12,469 bases of DNA, taken from positions 1 through 12,469 of the forward strand of contig CAMLHI010000038.1 in assembly GCA_946479705.1 (NCBI GenBank), written 5' to 3'. The notes below the pieces were generated by a model. The model had not been told where the DNA came from. It did not search any database and worked only from the letters and a program-made list of their open reading frames with translations. The DNA is from an uncultured Oxalobacteraceae bacterium. Its GTDB lineage: Bacteria; Pseudomonadota; Gammaproteobacteria; Burkholderiales; Burkholderiaceae. Numbering within the stretch: the first letter of the stretch is position 1; every line of letters starts with the position of its first letter. The position numbers and the translations under genes are program-made. This document shows positions 1 to 7,194 of the stretch, one piece after another.

Positions 1-1
1 C

Positions 2-658
2 AGCACCGACACCATCCACGTCATCGGCGGCATCGTCAGCGTGTACCGCAATTTCCAGAACCTGCTCGACTACAGCGAACGCGACTCCCTCACCGGCCTG
101 CTCAACCGCAAGACCTTCGACGACCAGCTGGCCAAGATGCTGCAAGCCAGCGCCGAGCCGGACCCGCATCTGCCCGGCCAGCCCGAACGGCGCCAGCCCC
201 TCAATGAAGAAAAACAATGGCTGGCGGTGGTCGACGTCGACCATTTCAAGGCCGTCAACGACAAGTTCGGCCACCTGTACGGCGACGAAGTGCTGATCCT
301 GATCGCCAACCTGCTGCAAGCGTCGTTCCGCGCCCACGACCGGGTATTCCGCTTCGGCGGCGAGGAATTCGTCGTGCTGCTGCGCTCGACCACGCTGGAC
401 AACGCCCGCAAGATCATCAACCGCTTCCGCGCCGGCGTCGAGTCGCACGTCTTTCCCCAGGTCGGCACCGTCACCGTCAGCGTCGGCTTCGTCGGCATCG
501 GCGCCTTCGACCCGCCCGTGATCATCCTCGGCCACGCCGACCAGGCCCTGTACTATGCCAAGAGCAACGGGCGCAACCAGGCCTGCCACTACGATGAACT
601 GGTCAGCGCCGGCCAGCTGCAGGCCAACGCCACCAACGCCGACGCCGAATTCTTTTGA
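2..658 (+). CDS. GGDEF-domain protein, probable active diguanylate cyclase (5' end cut by window)
   Basis: The reading frame is open from the first bases of the window, so the N-terminus (probably a sensor or other input domain) lies outside. The visible 218 residues are essentially one GGDEF domain. The entry motif DSLTGLLNR is encoded near position 90. The metal-binding stretch VVDVDHFKAVND follows, and the signature GGEEF is encoded at 356-370. The RxxD inhibitory site (RAHD) sits exactly five residues before GGEEF. An intact signature plus I-site indicates a catalytically competent enzyme that joins two GTP into cyclic di-GMP and is product-inhibited. There is a hydrophilic, proline-rich insertion of about 25 residues between the first helix and the VVDVDHF strand. 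The signalling input and cellular target cannot be read from here. Cyclic di-GMP commonly controls matrix production, which would suit the PEP-CTERM locus downstream, but no direct link is visible. Confidence 0.93.
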   Translation, partial: STDTIHVIGGIVSVYRNFQNLLDYSERDSLTGLLNRKTFDDQLAKMLQASAEPDPHLPGQPERRQPLNEEKQWLAVVDVDHFKAVNDKFGHLYGDEVLILIANLLQASFRAHDRVFRFGGEEFVVLLRSTTLDNARKIINRFRAGVESHVFPQVGTVTVSVGFVGIGAFDPPVIILGHADQALYYAKSNGRNQACHYDELVSAGQLQANATNADAEFF

Positions 659-660
659 TA

Positions 661-1668
661 TCAGGCGGGACAGGGACCGACCGTGGCGCCAGGCACCAGC
701 ACCGGCGTCCACAGCACCTGCAACTCCTCGGGCGCGCGACCGCCCACCAGGGCCGACAGCATCTCGATCATCTTGGCACCGGCCTGGCGCGAATACGGCT
801 GGTCGATCGTGGTCACGTTCGACACCAGGCTGTCGTCCATGCAGCCCCAGACGATCACCGAAATCTCCTTGCCGATGGCCACGCCGGCGTCGAGCAGCGC
901 GCGCACCGCCCCCACGCCGGACAGGTGATTGTCGACAATGACGGCGCTCGGGCGCGGCGCACAGGCCAGCAGCTCCTGCATGGCCTGATAGCCGGCGCGC
1001 CGGTCCAGGCAATTGTCGCGCAAATAGCGCGGATCGACCTGCATGCCCGCCTCCTGCATGCAAGCCAGGAAACCGCGCTTGCGCTGGGCGGCGAAATTGA
1101 GTTCCAGCGGCGCGCTGATCAGCGCCACCCGGCGGTGGCCATGCGCCAGCAAGGTCGCGCACGCCATGCGGATGCCGGCATCGTGATCGTAATCGAACCA
1201 GGCATACGGCTGGTCGAGCGTGGTGCGGCCATGGGCCACGAAGGGAAAGCGCTTGCCGATCAGGTAAGCGATGCGCTCGTCATGGACCATGGTGCGGCTG
1301 ACCACCAGGCCATCGACGCGGCGCCCGCGCACCATCTTGTCGTAGGACGGCAATTCATTGGCCGACGACACCGGCGCGATGATCAGGTTCATCGCACTTT
1401 TCTCGAGCGCGTTGGACATGCCGCCCACCACGCTGAGGAACAGCGGGTCGCCCAGGTCGCTCGGCAGCAGGGGATAGATGATGCCGAACACATTGGTGCG
1501 CCCCACCGCCAGGCTGCGCGCCATCGGATTGGCCTCGTAGCCGGCTTCCTTGGCGGCCGCCATGACGCGCTCGCGGGTGCGCACATTGACCTCGGGATAG
1601 CCGTTCAGCGCACGGCTGACCGTGGTTTTCGAAATCCCGAGCGTGCGGGCAAGGCTCTTGAGATTCAT
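661..1668 (-). CDS. LacI-family transcriptional regulator
   Basis: This 335-residue protein has the full LacI/GalR architecture. An N-terminal helix-turn-helix (residues about 2-22, LARTLGISKTTVSRALNG) is followed by the hinge region (NPMARSLAVG, about 48-57). A periplasmic-binding-protein-like effector domain (about 60-330) then begins at VFGIIYPLL. The length is normal for the family and nothing appears broken. It is expected to bind a palindromic operator as a dimer or tetramer and respond to a small ligand, usually a sugar or nucleoside. The N-terminus resembles AglR-type regulators of alpha-glucoside use by my recollection only, and no sugar transport genes are in the window to confirm this. 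A perfect palindrome 19-36 bases upstream of the start suggests autoregulation. The gene converges with the GGDEF gene, the two stop codons being separated by two bases. No clear Shine-Dalgarno precedes the ATG. Confidence 0.93.
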   Translation of the reverse strand: MNLKSLARTLGISKTTVSRALNGYPEVNVRTRERVMAAAKEAGYEANPMARSLAVGRTNVFGIIYPLLPSDLGDPLFLSVVGGMSNALEKSAMNLIIAPVSSANELPSYDKMVRGRRVDGLVVSRTMVHDERIAYLIGKRFPFVAHGRTTLDQPYAWFDYDHDAGIRMACATLLAHGHRRVALISAPLELNFAAQRKRGFLACMQEAGMQVDPRYLRDNCLDRRAGYQAMQELLACAPRPSAVIVDNHLSGVGAVRALLDAGVAIGKEISVIVWGCMDDSLVSNVTTIDQPYSRQAGAKMIEMLSALVGGRAPEELQVLWTPVLVPGATVGPCPA

Positions 1669-1686
1669 GGGCGAACTGGCGCGGAT

Positions 1687-1704
1687 CGAGTTAACGTTAA
1701 CTCG
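1687..1704. promoter_or_regulatory. LacI-type palindromic operator
   Basis: CGAGTTAACGTTAACTCG is a perfect 18-bp palindrome with a central CG, the usual symmetry of LacI-family operators. It lies 19-36 bases upstream of the regulator's ATG and just downstream of a TATAAT hexamer on the same strand. A bound repressor would therefore cover the predicted transcription start. Autoregulation is inferred from this position. Confidence 0.75.
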
Positions 1705-1706
1705 CG

Positions 1707-1712
1707 ATTATA
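1707..1712 (-). promoter_or_regulatory. Candidate -10 box of the LacI-family gene
   Basis: Read on the minus strand this is TATAAT, a perfect sigma-70 -10 hexamer. No convincing -35 hexamer lies 16-18 bases further upstream, where the sequence is G/C-rich. Predicted transcription would start near 1700, inside the palindromic operator. Confidence 0.5.
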
Positions 1713-1760
1713 ACAATGAAACCGCGGCGGCCGCCCACCGGCCGAGCTCGCTTTTGCTGA

Positions 1761-2132
1761 TTACTCGACCACCCAGTTGTAGCGCACTTTGGTCCAGGCC
1801 GGCATGCTCTGGTCCCTGACGCCATGCTGGAAGGTGCACTGGCTGCTGGCCTTGAGCGAGGCACGGTCGATCCGCGCGACGCCGCTCGAATGCAGCAGTT
1901 TGGACGCCATCACCTTGCCGTCGGCGCCGACCAGCACGGCCAGGGTGACGATGCCGGTGTCGCCATCTTCCTGCCAGCGGGCGGGATAGGCCGGCACGGC
2001 GCAGCTGGCGCTTTCCGCGCGCGCGCCGCTCTCGCCGGCGGCCGAGGCGCTGCCGGCGCACAGCGACAGCAGCAGGGCCGCGCACAGCAATTCAAAGGGG
2101 GACGATCGCTTTAGTTTCATCAGTGGGGACAT
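1761..2132 (-). CDS. Secreted protein with TonB C-terminal-like domain
   Basis: This is a 123-residue protein with a cleavable-type signal peptide: a basic N-region (KLKRS), the hydrophobic run LLCAALLLSLCAG, and likely cleavage around ASA at residue 31. The mature part matches the TonB C-terminal pattern: PAYPARW, then a GDTGIVTLAVLVGADGKV strand pair, SSGVARIDRASLKA, and a final aromatic strand. Two cysteines (about 44 and 99) could form a disulfide in the periplasm. There is no N-terminal membrane anchor or proline-rich spacer, so it is not a classical energy transducer. It is more like the short periplasmic TonB-domain proteins that are common in this group. GGAGG lies six bases before the ATG at 2132, which fixes this start over the in-frame ATG four codons later. 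It is upstream of the LacI-family gene on the same strand, but the operator and -10 box between them suggest separate transcription. Its role is unknown. Confidence 0.8.
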   Translation of the reverse strand: MSPLMKLKRSSPFELLCAALLLSLCAGSASAAGESGARAESASCAVPAYPARWQEDGDTGIVTLAVLVGADGKVMASKLLHSSGVARIDRASLKASSQCTFQHGVRDQSMPAWTKVRYNWVVE

Positions 2133-2459
2133 GACTTACCTCCGTGGGGTAGATGGAAGAAATACGATCCGGACAGCGGGTAGCCGGCGAATCGACTGCT
2201 GAACAGCCAGCAGATAAGTCAAATATACTGCCCTAACCAAACTCCACTAAATTTATTGTGGTGATGCGGCTTATACGCCGAACAAATAACCGGAAGCGCT
2301 GCACCGGCGCGGGGCGTGCGGGCGCCCTGGCGGTGCGTGCCGGACGCGATTTTCACCGCTGCGACGCAGCGGCGCGCCAGCATCGACCAGTCCGGGGCGC
2401 AAGCGCCGCGATCCGGCCTGTGGTGCGCACGCCACGCCGCCCGCCCCGGCACGGCCAGC
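2133..2459. other. Intergenic gap of 327 bp without a recognisable gene
   Basis: This gap separates the end of the BNR gene from the start of the TonB-like gene, both on the minus strand. The part nearest the TonB-like gene (2216-2290) is A/T-rich relative to the surroundings and is the likely promoter area. The best -10 match there (TATATT, minus strand, 2222-2227) lacks a good -35. A leader inverted repeat CTGCTG-N6-CAGCAG lies at 2196-2213. A 17-bp hairpin-capable palindrome with a one-base centre, CCGCTGCGACGCAGCGG, lies at 2356-2372. It has no following T-run on the minus strand, so it does not qualify as a classical terminator. No supported coding frame was found. Confidence 0.5.
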
Positions 2460-3548
2460 TCAGGCAAAACACAGCGCCGCCACCGGCGGCAAATGCAGCG
2501 CCACCGTCTGCCAGCTGTCCCCGGCATCGCCGGACGCCCACAGCGCGCCGGTGGTCGATGCCATCAGCAGGCTGCGGCCATCGGCGGCCACCGCCAAGCC
2601 ATGCCGGTACACCAGATCGTAGCAATGCGCCTGCGGCAAGCCGGCGCGCAGCGTGGCGAAACTGGCGCCGCCATCGCGCGTGCGGGTGAGCGCCAGCGCC
2701 GCCCCGAGCGGCACCCGGCGCTGGTCGGACTCGGCCGGCACGAACCAGGCGGCGGCGCCGTCGGTCGGGTCGGCCGCCACCGCGAAACCGAAGCGCGATA
2801 CCGGCGCCGTAACGATTTCCCGCCAGTGGCGCCCGCCATCGGCCGAGCGCCAGATGCCGTTGTGATGCTGGCACCACAAGACGTCGGGATCGGCGGCGCA
2901 GCGCACGATCCGGTGCGGGTCCTGCACGGCTTCGTTCTCGTTCAATTCGGGCGGCATGTAGTCGGCGCGCATGCCGGTGGCGCTGATGGCCCAGCTGGCG
3001 CCGCCATCCTCGCTGCGCCACACGCCGCCGCACGACACCCCCACCAGCAGACACCGGCTGTCGCGCGGATCGACGCTGATGCTGTGAATGCCGGGCACGT
3101 CGTAGCCGCCGCCGAACCATTCGGCGCGCTGCGGCACCTCCCACAGCGCGCGCACCAGCTCCCAGGACGCGCCGCGGTCGCCGGAGCGAAACAGCCCGCC
3201 CGGCAGGGTCCCGGCCCACAGCACGCCGGGCTGGTCCGCCCCGCCCGTCTCCAGCGCCCAGACCAGGCGGTTTTTCCACTCGACCGGATCGCTGCTGTCG
3301 GCCGGCTTGGGCGGATAGGCCGGCGCGGCGATCTCGGTCCAGCCGGCCGCGCCCGGATCGCGGCGGTGCAGCTTGACGCCGAAATGGCCCAGGTTCAAGG
3401 CCGCGTAGAGGCTGCCGTCACGGCGGTCGTGCAAAGCCATCGACACTGGTTCGCCGAGGAAATGCACCGGCCCCAGCTGCCAGCCGCCGGCGCCGTACTC
3501 CAGTTCGAACAGGCCCTTGCGGGTCGACACGTAGGCGCGTTGCGGCAT
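2460..3548 (-). CDS. BNR/Asp-box repeat (WD40/YVTN-like beta-propeller) protein
   Basis: This 362-residue protein has five Asp-box motifs (S/T-x-D-x-G-x-x-W/F): SGDRGASW (122), SEDGGASW (179), SADGGRHW (235), TRDGGASF (290) and SGDAGDSW (339). Their spacing of about 50-57 residues fits the blades of a sialidase-like or YCF48-like beta-propeller. There is no signal peptide and no membrane segment, so a cytoplasmic location is expected. The sialidase catalytic arginine triad is not evident, so I would not call it a sialidase or glycosidase even though such proteins are often labelled that way. AGGAGG six bases before ATG 3548 decides the start. The same frame is open far upstream, but that extension crosses the neighbouring MoaD-like gene. 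It is the second gene of a tight operon, and the pairing suggests a shared but unknown task. Confidence 0.87.
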   Translation of the reverse strand: MPQRAYVSTRKGLFELEYGAGGWQLGPVHFLGEPVSMALHDRRDGSLYAALNLGHFGVKLHRRDPGAAGWTEIAAPAYPPKPADSSDPVEWKNRLVWALETGGADQPGVLWAGTLPGGLFRSGDRGASWELVRALWEVPQRAEWFGGGYDVPGIHSISVDPRDSRCLLVGVSCGGVWRSEDGGASWAISATGMRADYMPPELNENEAVQDPHRIVRCAADPDVLWCQHHNGIWRSADGGRHWREIVTAPVSRFGFAVAADPTDGAAAWFVPAESDQRRVPLGAALALTRTRDGGASFATLRAGLPQAHCYDLVYRHGLAVAADGRSLLMASTTGALWASGDAGDSWQTVALHLPPVAALCFA

Positions 3549-3550
3549 GC

Positions 3551-3820
3551 TTAACCTCCTGACAGTGCTTGCAATATATGGATGGTGGCATCGGGGCCGA
3601 TCGCATCGGCCAGGCCGCGCCGGTCGGCGCAGCGGCGCGCGCCAATGAAGATGACGACGTTCTCGCGCAGGTGGCCCTGGTCGTCCAGTACATAGCCGCG
3701 CAACAGCGGATTGAGGGCAAACGCCGCCTCGAGGCCGGCGCGCAGGGTCACGGCCGCGGTCTCGACCTCGGGCACGGCGGTAAACCGCGCCAGCTGCTGG
3801 GTGAATATCAAGCGTGCCAT
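3551..3820 (-). CDS. MoaD/ThiS-family ubiquitin-like sulfur-carrier protein
   Basis: This 89-residue protein has beta-grasp character. It starts with the strand LIFTQQLARF, continues with an acidic helix region and LLRGYVLDDQGHLRENVVIFI, and ends in ALSGG. A C-terminal Gly-Gly is the hallmark of MoaD, ThiS and related carriers. It is adenylated by an E1-like enzyme and then thiocarboxylated or conjugated. No molybdopterin or thiamine genes lie nearby, so this is probably not the housekeeping MoaD or ThiS. Its stop is two bases before the start of the BNR gene, indicating translational coupling. TAGAAT (minus strand, 3827-3832) lies only six bases from the ATG with no clear Shine-Dalgarno, so a leaderless or nearly leaderless message is possible. 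An E1-like protein is encoded at 10786-11694, but 7 kb away; any partnership is speculative. Confidence 0.83.
   Translation of the reverse strand: MARLIFTQQLARFTAVPEVETAAVTLRAGLEAAFALNPLLRGYVLDDQGHLRENVVIFIGARRCADRRGLADAIGPDATIHILQALSGG
3554..3560 (-). promoter_or_regulatory. Ribosome binding site embedded in diglycine codons
   Basis: On the minus strand AGGAGGT is a complete Shine-Dalgarno for the BNR gene at 3548. It is formed by the last codons of the MoaD-like gene (TCA GGA GGT TAA = Ser-Gly-Gly-stop). The functional C-terminal diglycine and the downstream translation signal share the same bases. Confidence 0.85.
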
Positions 3821-3902
3821 GGCCCGATTCTAGCGCGTTTGGCTCGCCTTGAACGCGCCCGCCTGGCCTAGAATGGGACCATGTCCACCCCGGGAGCACC
3901 GC

Positions 3903-4208
3903 ATGCCGATCCAACCTGCCGAACTGGCCGCCCTGATGGCCGAAGTCGAAGCCGAAGACCCCATCGATTTCGCCGACCTGCCCTTCCACGAAGACGAACT
4001 GCGCAGCCTGGTGGCCACCCACCTGTGCGAAATGGCCGCCGCGATGGAGAACTTCAGCAGCGAAGATAAACTCATGACCCTGCTGGCGGTGTCGGCCAAG
4101 CTGGTGCTGGAAAACCTGGTGCTGCACGTGCAATTGCTGCGCCGCCACGGCCTGCCGCTGAGCGACAGTGTGCAAGCGCTGCTGCAGCGCCTGCGCAAAC
4201 CGGAATGA
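3903..4208 (+). CDS. Small acidic hypothetical protein
   Basis: This 101-residue protein is not assigned to a family that I recognise. The first half is strongly acidic (MAEVEAEDPIDFADLPFHEDEL). The second half is predicted helical and leucine-rich (LMTLLAVSAKLVLENLVLHVQLLRRHG, then VQALLQRLRKPE), consistent with a small all-alpha soluble protein. No signal peptide or catalytic motif is seen. The start at ATG 3903 is chosen because GGGAG lies six bases upstream. A longer reading from TTG 3849 would run back through the presumed promoter. A TAGAAT hexamer at 3869-3874 could serve as its -10, although the nearest TTGAAC is only 14 bases away. It is divergent from the MoaD-like/BNR operon, with 82 bp between starts. 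The reading frame shows clear G/C third-position bias, supporting a real gene. Confidence 0.7.
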   Translation: MPIQPAELAALMAEVEAEDPIDFADLPFHEDELRSLVATHLCEMAAAMENFSSEDKLMTLLAVSAKLVLENLVLHVQLLRRHGLPLSDSVQALLQRLRKPE

Positions 4209-4326
4209 GCGGCAGCGCGCGCATCCGGATATTGCTTTTCAAGCAGTACCCATGTCACTATGACGGGATTGGTCCCGGCATTCCGCCGCGGCCGCTCACC
4301 CATCGATTCGCACCCAAGGAATTTTC

Positions 4327-7101
4327 ATGCCGCCTCGCGCCGTCCAGCTGACCCTACCCGCCATACTCGTTGCCAGCGCCTTTCTGACCGGCGCTGGGCT
4401 GAGCGGCTGCACCAAGAAGCAAGATGCGGCCACCCTGGCGGCCGAGGCCAAGGTCTACCAGCAAAAAGGCGACTACAAGGCCGCCATGATCCAGTTGAAG
4501 AACGCGGTCATCCAAAGCCCGGACGATGCCAAGCTGCGCCTGCAGCTGGCCGCCTTGCACGAGCTGGCCGGCGACGGCCTGTCGGCGGAGAAGGAAGTGC
4601 GCAAGGCCATCAGCCTGGGCACCCCCAAGGCCAGCGTGATCGGCGCGCTGGCGGCGGCCCTGGACTTGCAGGGCGAATCGAAAAAAGTCATCGAGGAATC
4701 GGACCCGCTGGTGGAAACGGCCACGCCGGAACTGTCGATCAGCCGCGGCAACGCCTTCCTCCAGCTCGAGCAAACCGACCAGGCCAAGGCCAGCTACGAG
4801 GCAGCCCTGAAACGCGCTCCGGCGAGCGGCGCTGCACTGGTCGGTCTGGCGCGTTGCGCAATGGCCACAAACGATCTGGACCTGGCGCACCGGCTGGCCG
4901 AGCAGGCCGCCGAGAAAGACCCCACGAATGCCGAAGTATGGATGTTCAAGGGCATGCTGGCGATACGCGAGAACAAGACCGAGGCGGCCATTGCCGCCTT
5001 CGCCCAGGCGCTGTCGGCCAACCCCAGGCACCGCCAGGCGCACATCCAGAAAGCCTATGTGGAAATTAGCGTCGGCAAGTTCGCCGATGCCAAGGCCGAC
5101 CTCGACGGCGCGCGCGCGAATGCCCCGCACAGCCTGCTGATTCCCTATACCCAGGCATTGCTGGAACACACCGAAGGCAAGCACGCCCAAGCGCTCGAAT
5201 CGATCCAGTCGGTGCTCAAGGGCGCGCCCGAACACATGCCCAGCGTGCTGCTGGCCGGCGCCATCCAGCTCAGCCTGGGCAATTATCAGCAGGCCGAGCA
5301 GCACCTCACCAAGTATCTGGTGAAATACCCCGACATGCTGTACGCGCGCAAGTTGCTGGCCACCACCCAGCTGCGCCTGGCGCAGCCGGGCGAAGCGGCC
5401 AACACCCTGGCGCCGGCGCTGGGCAAGAGCGAAGACCCGCAAATGCTGGCGCTGGCCGGCGAAGCCTTCCTGCAGTCGCGCAATTTCGACAAGGCCGCGT
5501 CCTATTTCAGCAAGGCCAGCGCCCTGGCGCCCGACGCCGCCGCCTTGCACACCTCGCTCGGCTTGAGCAAGCTGGGCCAGGGCGACAATGCCAGGGCGAT
5601 CAGCGAGCTGGAACTGGCCGCCAGCATGGATCCCAAATCCCAGGGCGCCGGCATGGCACTGCTCAACACCCAGGTCCGCCTGCAGCAATACGACAAGGCG
5701 CTGGCGACCATCGCGGCGATGGAAAAGCAGCAGCCCGAAAACGCCGTGCTGCAAAACATGAAGGGCGGCGTGTTCGTGGCCCAGAACAAACTGGCGGAAG
5801 CGCGCGCCGCCTTCAACAAGGCACTCGAACTGCAGCCGAGCTATCTGGCCGCCGCCGTCAACCTGGCCCAGCTCGACATCGCCGCCAAGAAACCGGAAGA
5901 CGCGCGGCGCCGTTTCAACGCCTTCCTCGAGAAAGACAAGAAGCACGTGGGCGCCTTGATGGCGCTGGCCGAAATGGCCCGCCTGGAAGGCAAGAGCGCC
6001 GAGGCCACCAGCCTGCTCGAGCGCGCCGTCAAGGACAATCCCGACGCCGCGGCGCCGGCCATCCAGCTGGTCCACCAGTACCTGCGCACGGGCGACAAGC
6101 AAAAGTCGCTGAACCTGGTGCGCAAGATCCTGCCGGCCAATCCGGACAACGCCGATCTGGTCGACCTGCTCGGCCAGGCCCAGCTGGCCAATGAGGACCA
6201 GGCCGGCGCCCTGGAAACCTACAGCAAGCTGGCCGCCATGCTGCCCAAGTCGGCCAAGGCGCAGCTGCGCCTGGCCGGCGTGCATAGCGCCATGAAAAAC
6301 GACAAGGCAGCCCTGGAGAACGCCCGCCGCGCCGTCGAGGCCGAACCCGAGAATGTCCAGGCCCAGCTGGTCATGGTGAGCCTGATGGTGCGCGCCGGCG
6401 ATCCCGCCAAGGCCGTGCAGATCGCGCGCGCCATCGAGCAGAAGCGGCCGAAATCGCCGCTGGGCTTCGTCATCGAGGGCGATCTGCTGAGCCTGCAAAA
6501 AAATTATGAAGGCGCCGCCCGCGCCTACGAACTGGCCGCCGCGCTCAATCCCAATCCGCAACTGTTGCTCAAACTGGTCCAGGCGCTGCAGCTGGCCGGC
6601 AAGAACAAGCTGGCCGAGCAGCGCCTGGCGGACTACAAGAAAGCCCATCCGGACGACGCCGTCGTCATCATGTACGAAGCCCAGGCACTGTTAGCAGGAA
6701 AGCAATACAAACCCGCCATCGGCATGTTCGAAGCGCTACTGAAAAAGGACCCCGAGCATGTCGCGGCCCTCAACAACCTGGCCTGGGCCTACCAGCAGGA
6801 ACACGACAGCCGCGCCCTGGCCATGGCGGAAAAGGCCGCCAGGCTGGCGCCGAACAGCCCGGTCATCAACGATACCCTGGCATGGATACTGCTGGAACAA
6901 GGCCAGGTCGAACGCGCCTTGCCGCTGTTGCAGCAAGCCGCCCAGGGCGCCCCGCAGAACGCCGAAATCCGCTACCACCTGGCCGCGGCCCTGCTCAAGA
7001 AGGGCGACAAGGAAGGCGCCCGCAAGGAAGTCGACCTGGCGCTGGCCGGCCAGCCGTTCGCGCAAATCGAGCAGGCGCGCGCCTTGCGCAAGCAGCTGTA
7101 A
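4327..7101 (+). CDS. prsT: PEP-CTERM system TPR-repeat lipoprotein PrsT
   Basis: This 924-residue protein has a lipoprotein signal: a hydrophobic run from about residue 8, then the lipobox LSGC with the modified cysteine at 28. The next residue is Thr rather than Asp, which predicts sorting to the outer membrane. The rest is almost wholly tetratricopeptide repeats (roughly twenty or more, through to the C-terminus). Recurrent helical pairs include KGDYKAAMIQLKNAV and NLAWAYQQEHDSRALAMAEKAA. Length, lipobox and repeat content match the PrsT family, which accompanies exosortase (XrtA)/PEP-CTERM exopolysaccharide loci. There it is thought to help assemble or export surface material from the periplasmic face. 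AAGGA six bases before ATG 4327 supports the start. The gene heads a + strand run that contains the acyltransferases and a PEP-CTERM substrate. No clear terminator follows, so read-through into the next gene is possible. Confidence 0.92.
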   Translation: MPPRAVQLTLPAILVASAFLTGAGLSGCTKKQDAATLAAEAKVYQQKGDYKAAMIQLKNAVIQSPDDAKLRLQLAALHELAGDGLSAEKEVRKAISLGTPKASVIGALAAALDLQGESKKVIEESDPLVETATPELSISRGNAFLQLEQTDQAKASYEAALKRAPASGAALVGLARCAMATNDLDLAHRLAEQAAEKDPTNAEVWMFKGMLAIRENKTEAAIAAFAQALSANPRHRQAHIQKAYVEISVGKFADAKADLDGARANAPHSLLIPYTQALLEHTEGKHAQALESIQSVLKGAPEHMPSVLLAGAIQLSLGNYQQAEQHLTKYLVKYPDMLYARKLLATTQLRLAQPGEAANTLAPALGKSEDPQMLALAGEAFLQSRNFDKAASYFSKASALAPDAAALHTSLGLSKLGQGDNARAISELELAASMDPKSQGAGMALLNTQVRLQQYDKALATIAAMEKQQPENAVLQNMKGGVFVAQNKLAEARAAFNKALELQPSYLAAAVNLAQLDIAAKKPEDARRRFNAFLEKDKKHVGALMALAEMARLEGKSAEATSLLERAVKDNPDAAAPAIQLVHQYLRTGDKQKSLNLVRKILPANPDNADLVDLLGQAQLANEDQAGALETYSKLAAMLPKSAKAQLRLAGVHSAMKNDKAALENARRAVEAEPENVQAQLVMVSLMVRAGDPAKAVQIARAIEQKRPKSPLGFVIEGDLLSLQKNYEGAARAYELAAALNPNPQLLLKLVQALQLAGKNKLAEQRLADYKKAHPDDAVVIMYEAQALLAGKQYKPAIGMFEALLKKDPEHVAALNNLAWAYQQEHDSRALAMAEKAARLAPNSPVINDTLAWILLEQGQVERALPLLQQAAQGAPQNAEIRYHLAAALLKKGDKEGARKEVDLALAGQPFAQIEQARALRKQL

Positions 7102-7131
7102 GGGAGCGCTGACCTTGTAAGAAAGTTCCGG

Positions 7132-7159
7132 TGGACAACTCTGATGGATAAACTATAAT
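7132..7159 (+). promoter_or_regulatory. Sigma-70 promoter of first feeM-like gene
   Basis: TGGACA (7132-7137) and TATAAT (7154-7159) are separated by 16 bases, an 11-of-12 match to consensus. Predicted transcription starts near 7166, giving a leader of about 29 bases before ATG 7195. It lies between prsT and the acyltransferase gene, so the latter need not depend on prsT transcription. Confidence 0.78.
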
Positions 7160-7194
7160 TCTTCGAGTGACTTAATTTAACCCTGTGAGCGCGC

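Noticed and set aside
655..1713. Long + strand open frame opposite the LacI-family gene
   Set aside because: It is the antisense shadow of a clear LacI-family protein. Its composition (His, Ala, Gln, Arg-rich) is typical of the reverse complement of a high-GC gene.
2356..2372. Hairpin CCGCTGCGACGCAGCGG as terminator of the BNR gene
   Set aside because: The stem is good, but on the minus strand it is followed by GTGAAAATC and not a T-run, so it was listed only within the gap description.
2460..3548. Calling the BNR protein a sialidase or glycosyl hydrolase
   Set aside because: Asp boxes mark the propeller fold only. The arginine triad and other catalytic residues are not evident, and there is no export signal.
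2316..3554. 412-codon + strand open frame over the BNR gene
   Set aside because: The minus-strand frame shows five Asp boxes and a good ribosome site. The + frame shows only low-complexity Arg/Ala/His sequence.
3849..3902. TTG 3849 as start of the small acidic protein
   Set aside because: It would translate across the TAGAAT hexamer and lacks a ribosome site. ATG 3903 has GGGAG at the right distance.
4209..4326. Promoter for prsT in the 118-bp gap
   Set aside because: TTGCTT at 4232-4237 with CACTAT at 4256-4261 is too weak to report. A GG-N10-GC sigma-54 element was looked for and not found.
4354..6648. 764-codon minus-strand open frame inside prsT
   Set aside because: It lies wholly opposite the TPR gene. 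The repeat periodicity of the protein simply mirrors the TPR codons, with no recognisable domain or ribosome site.
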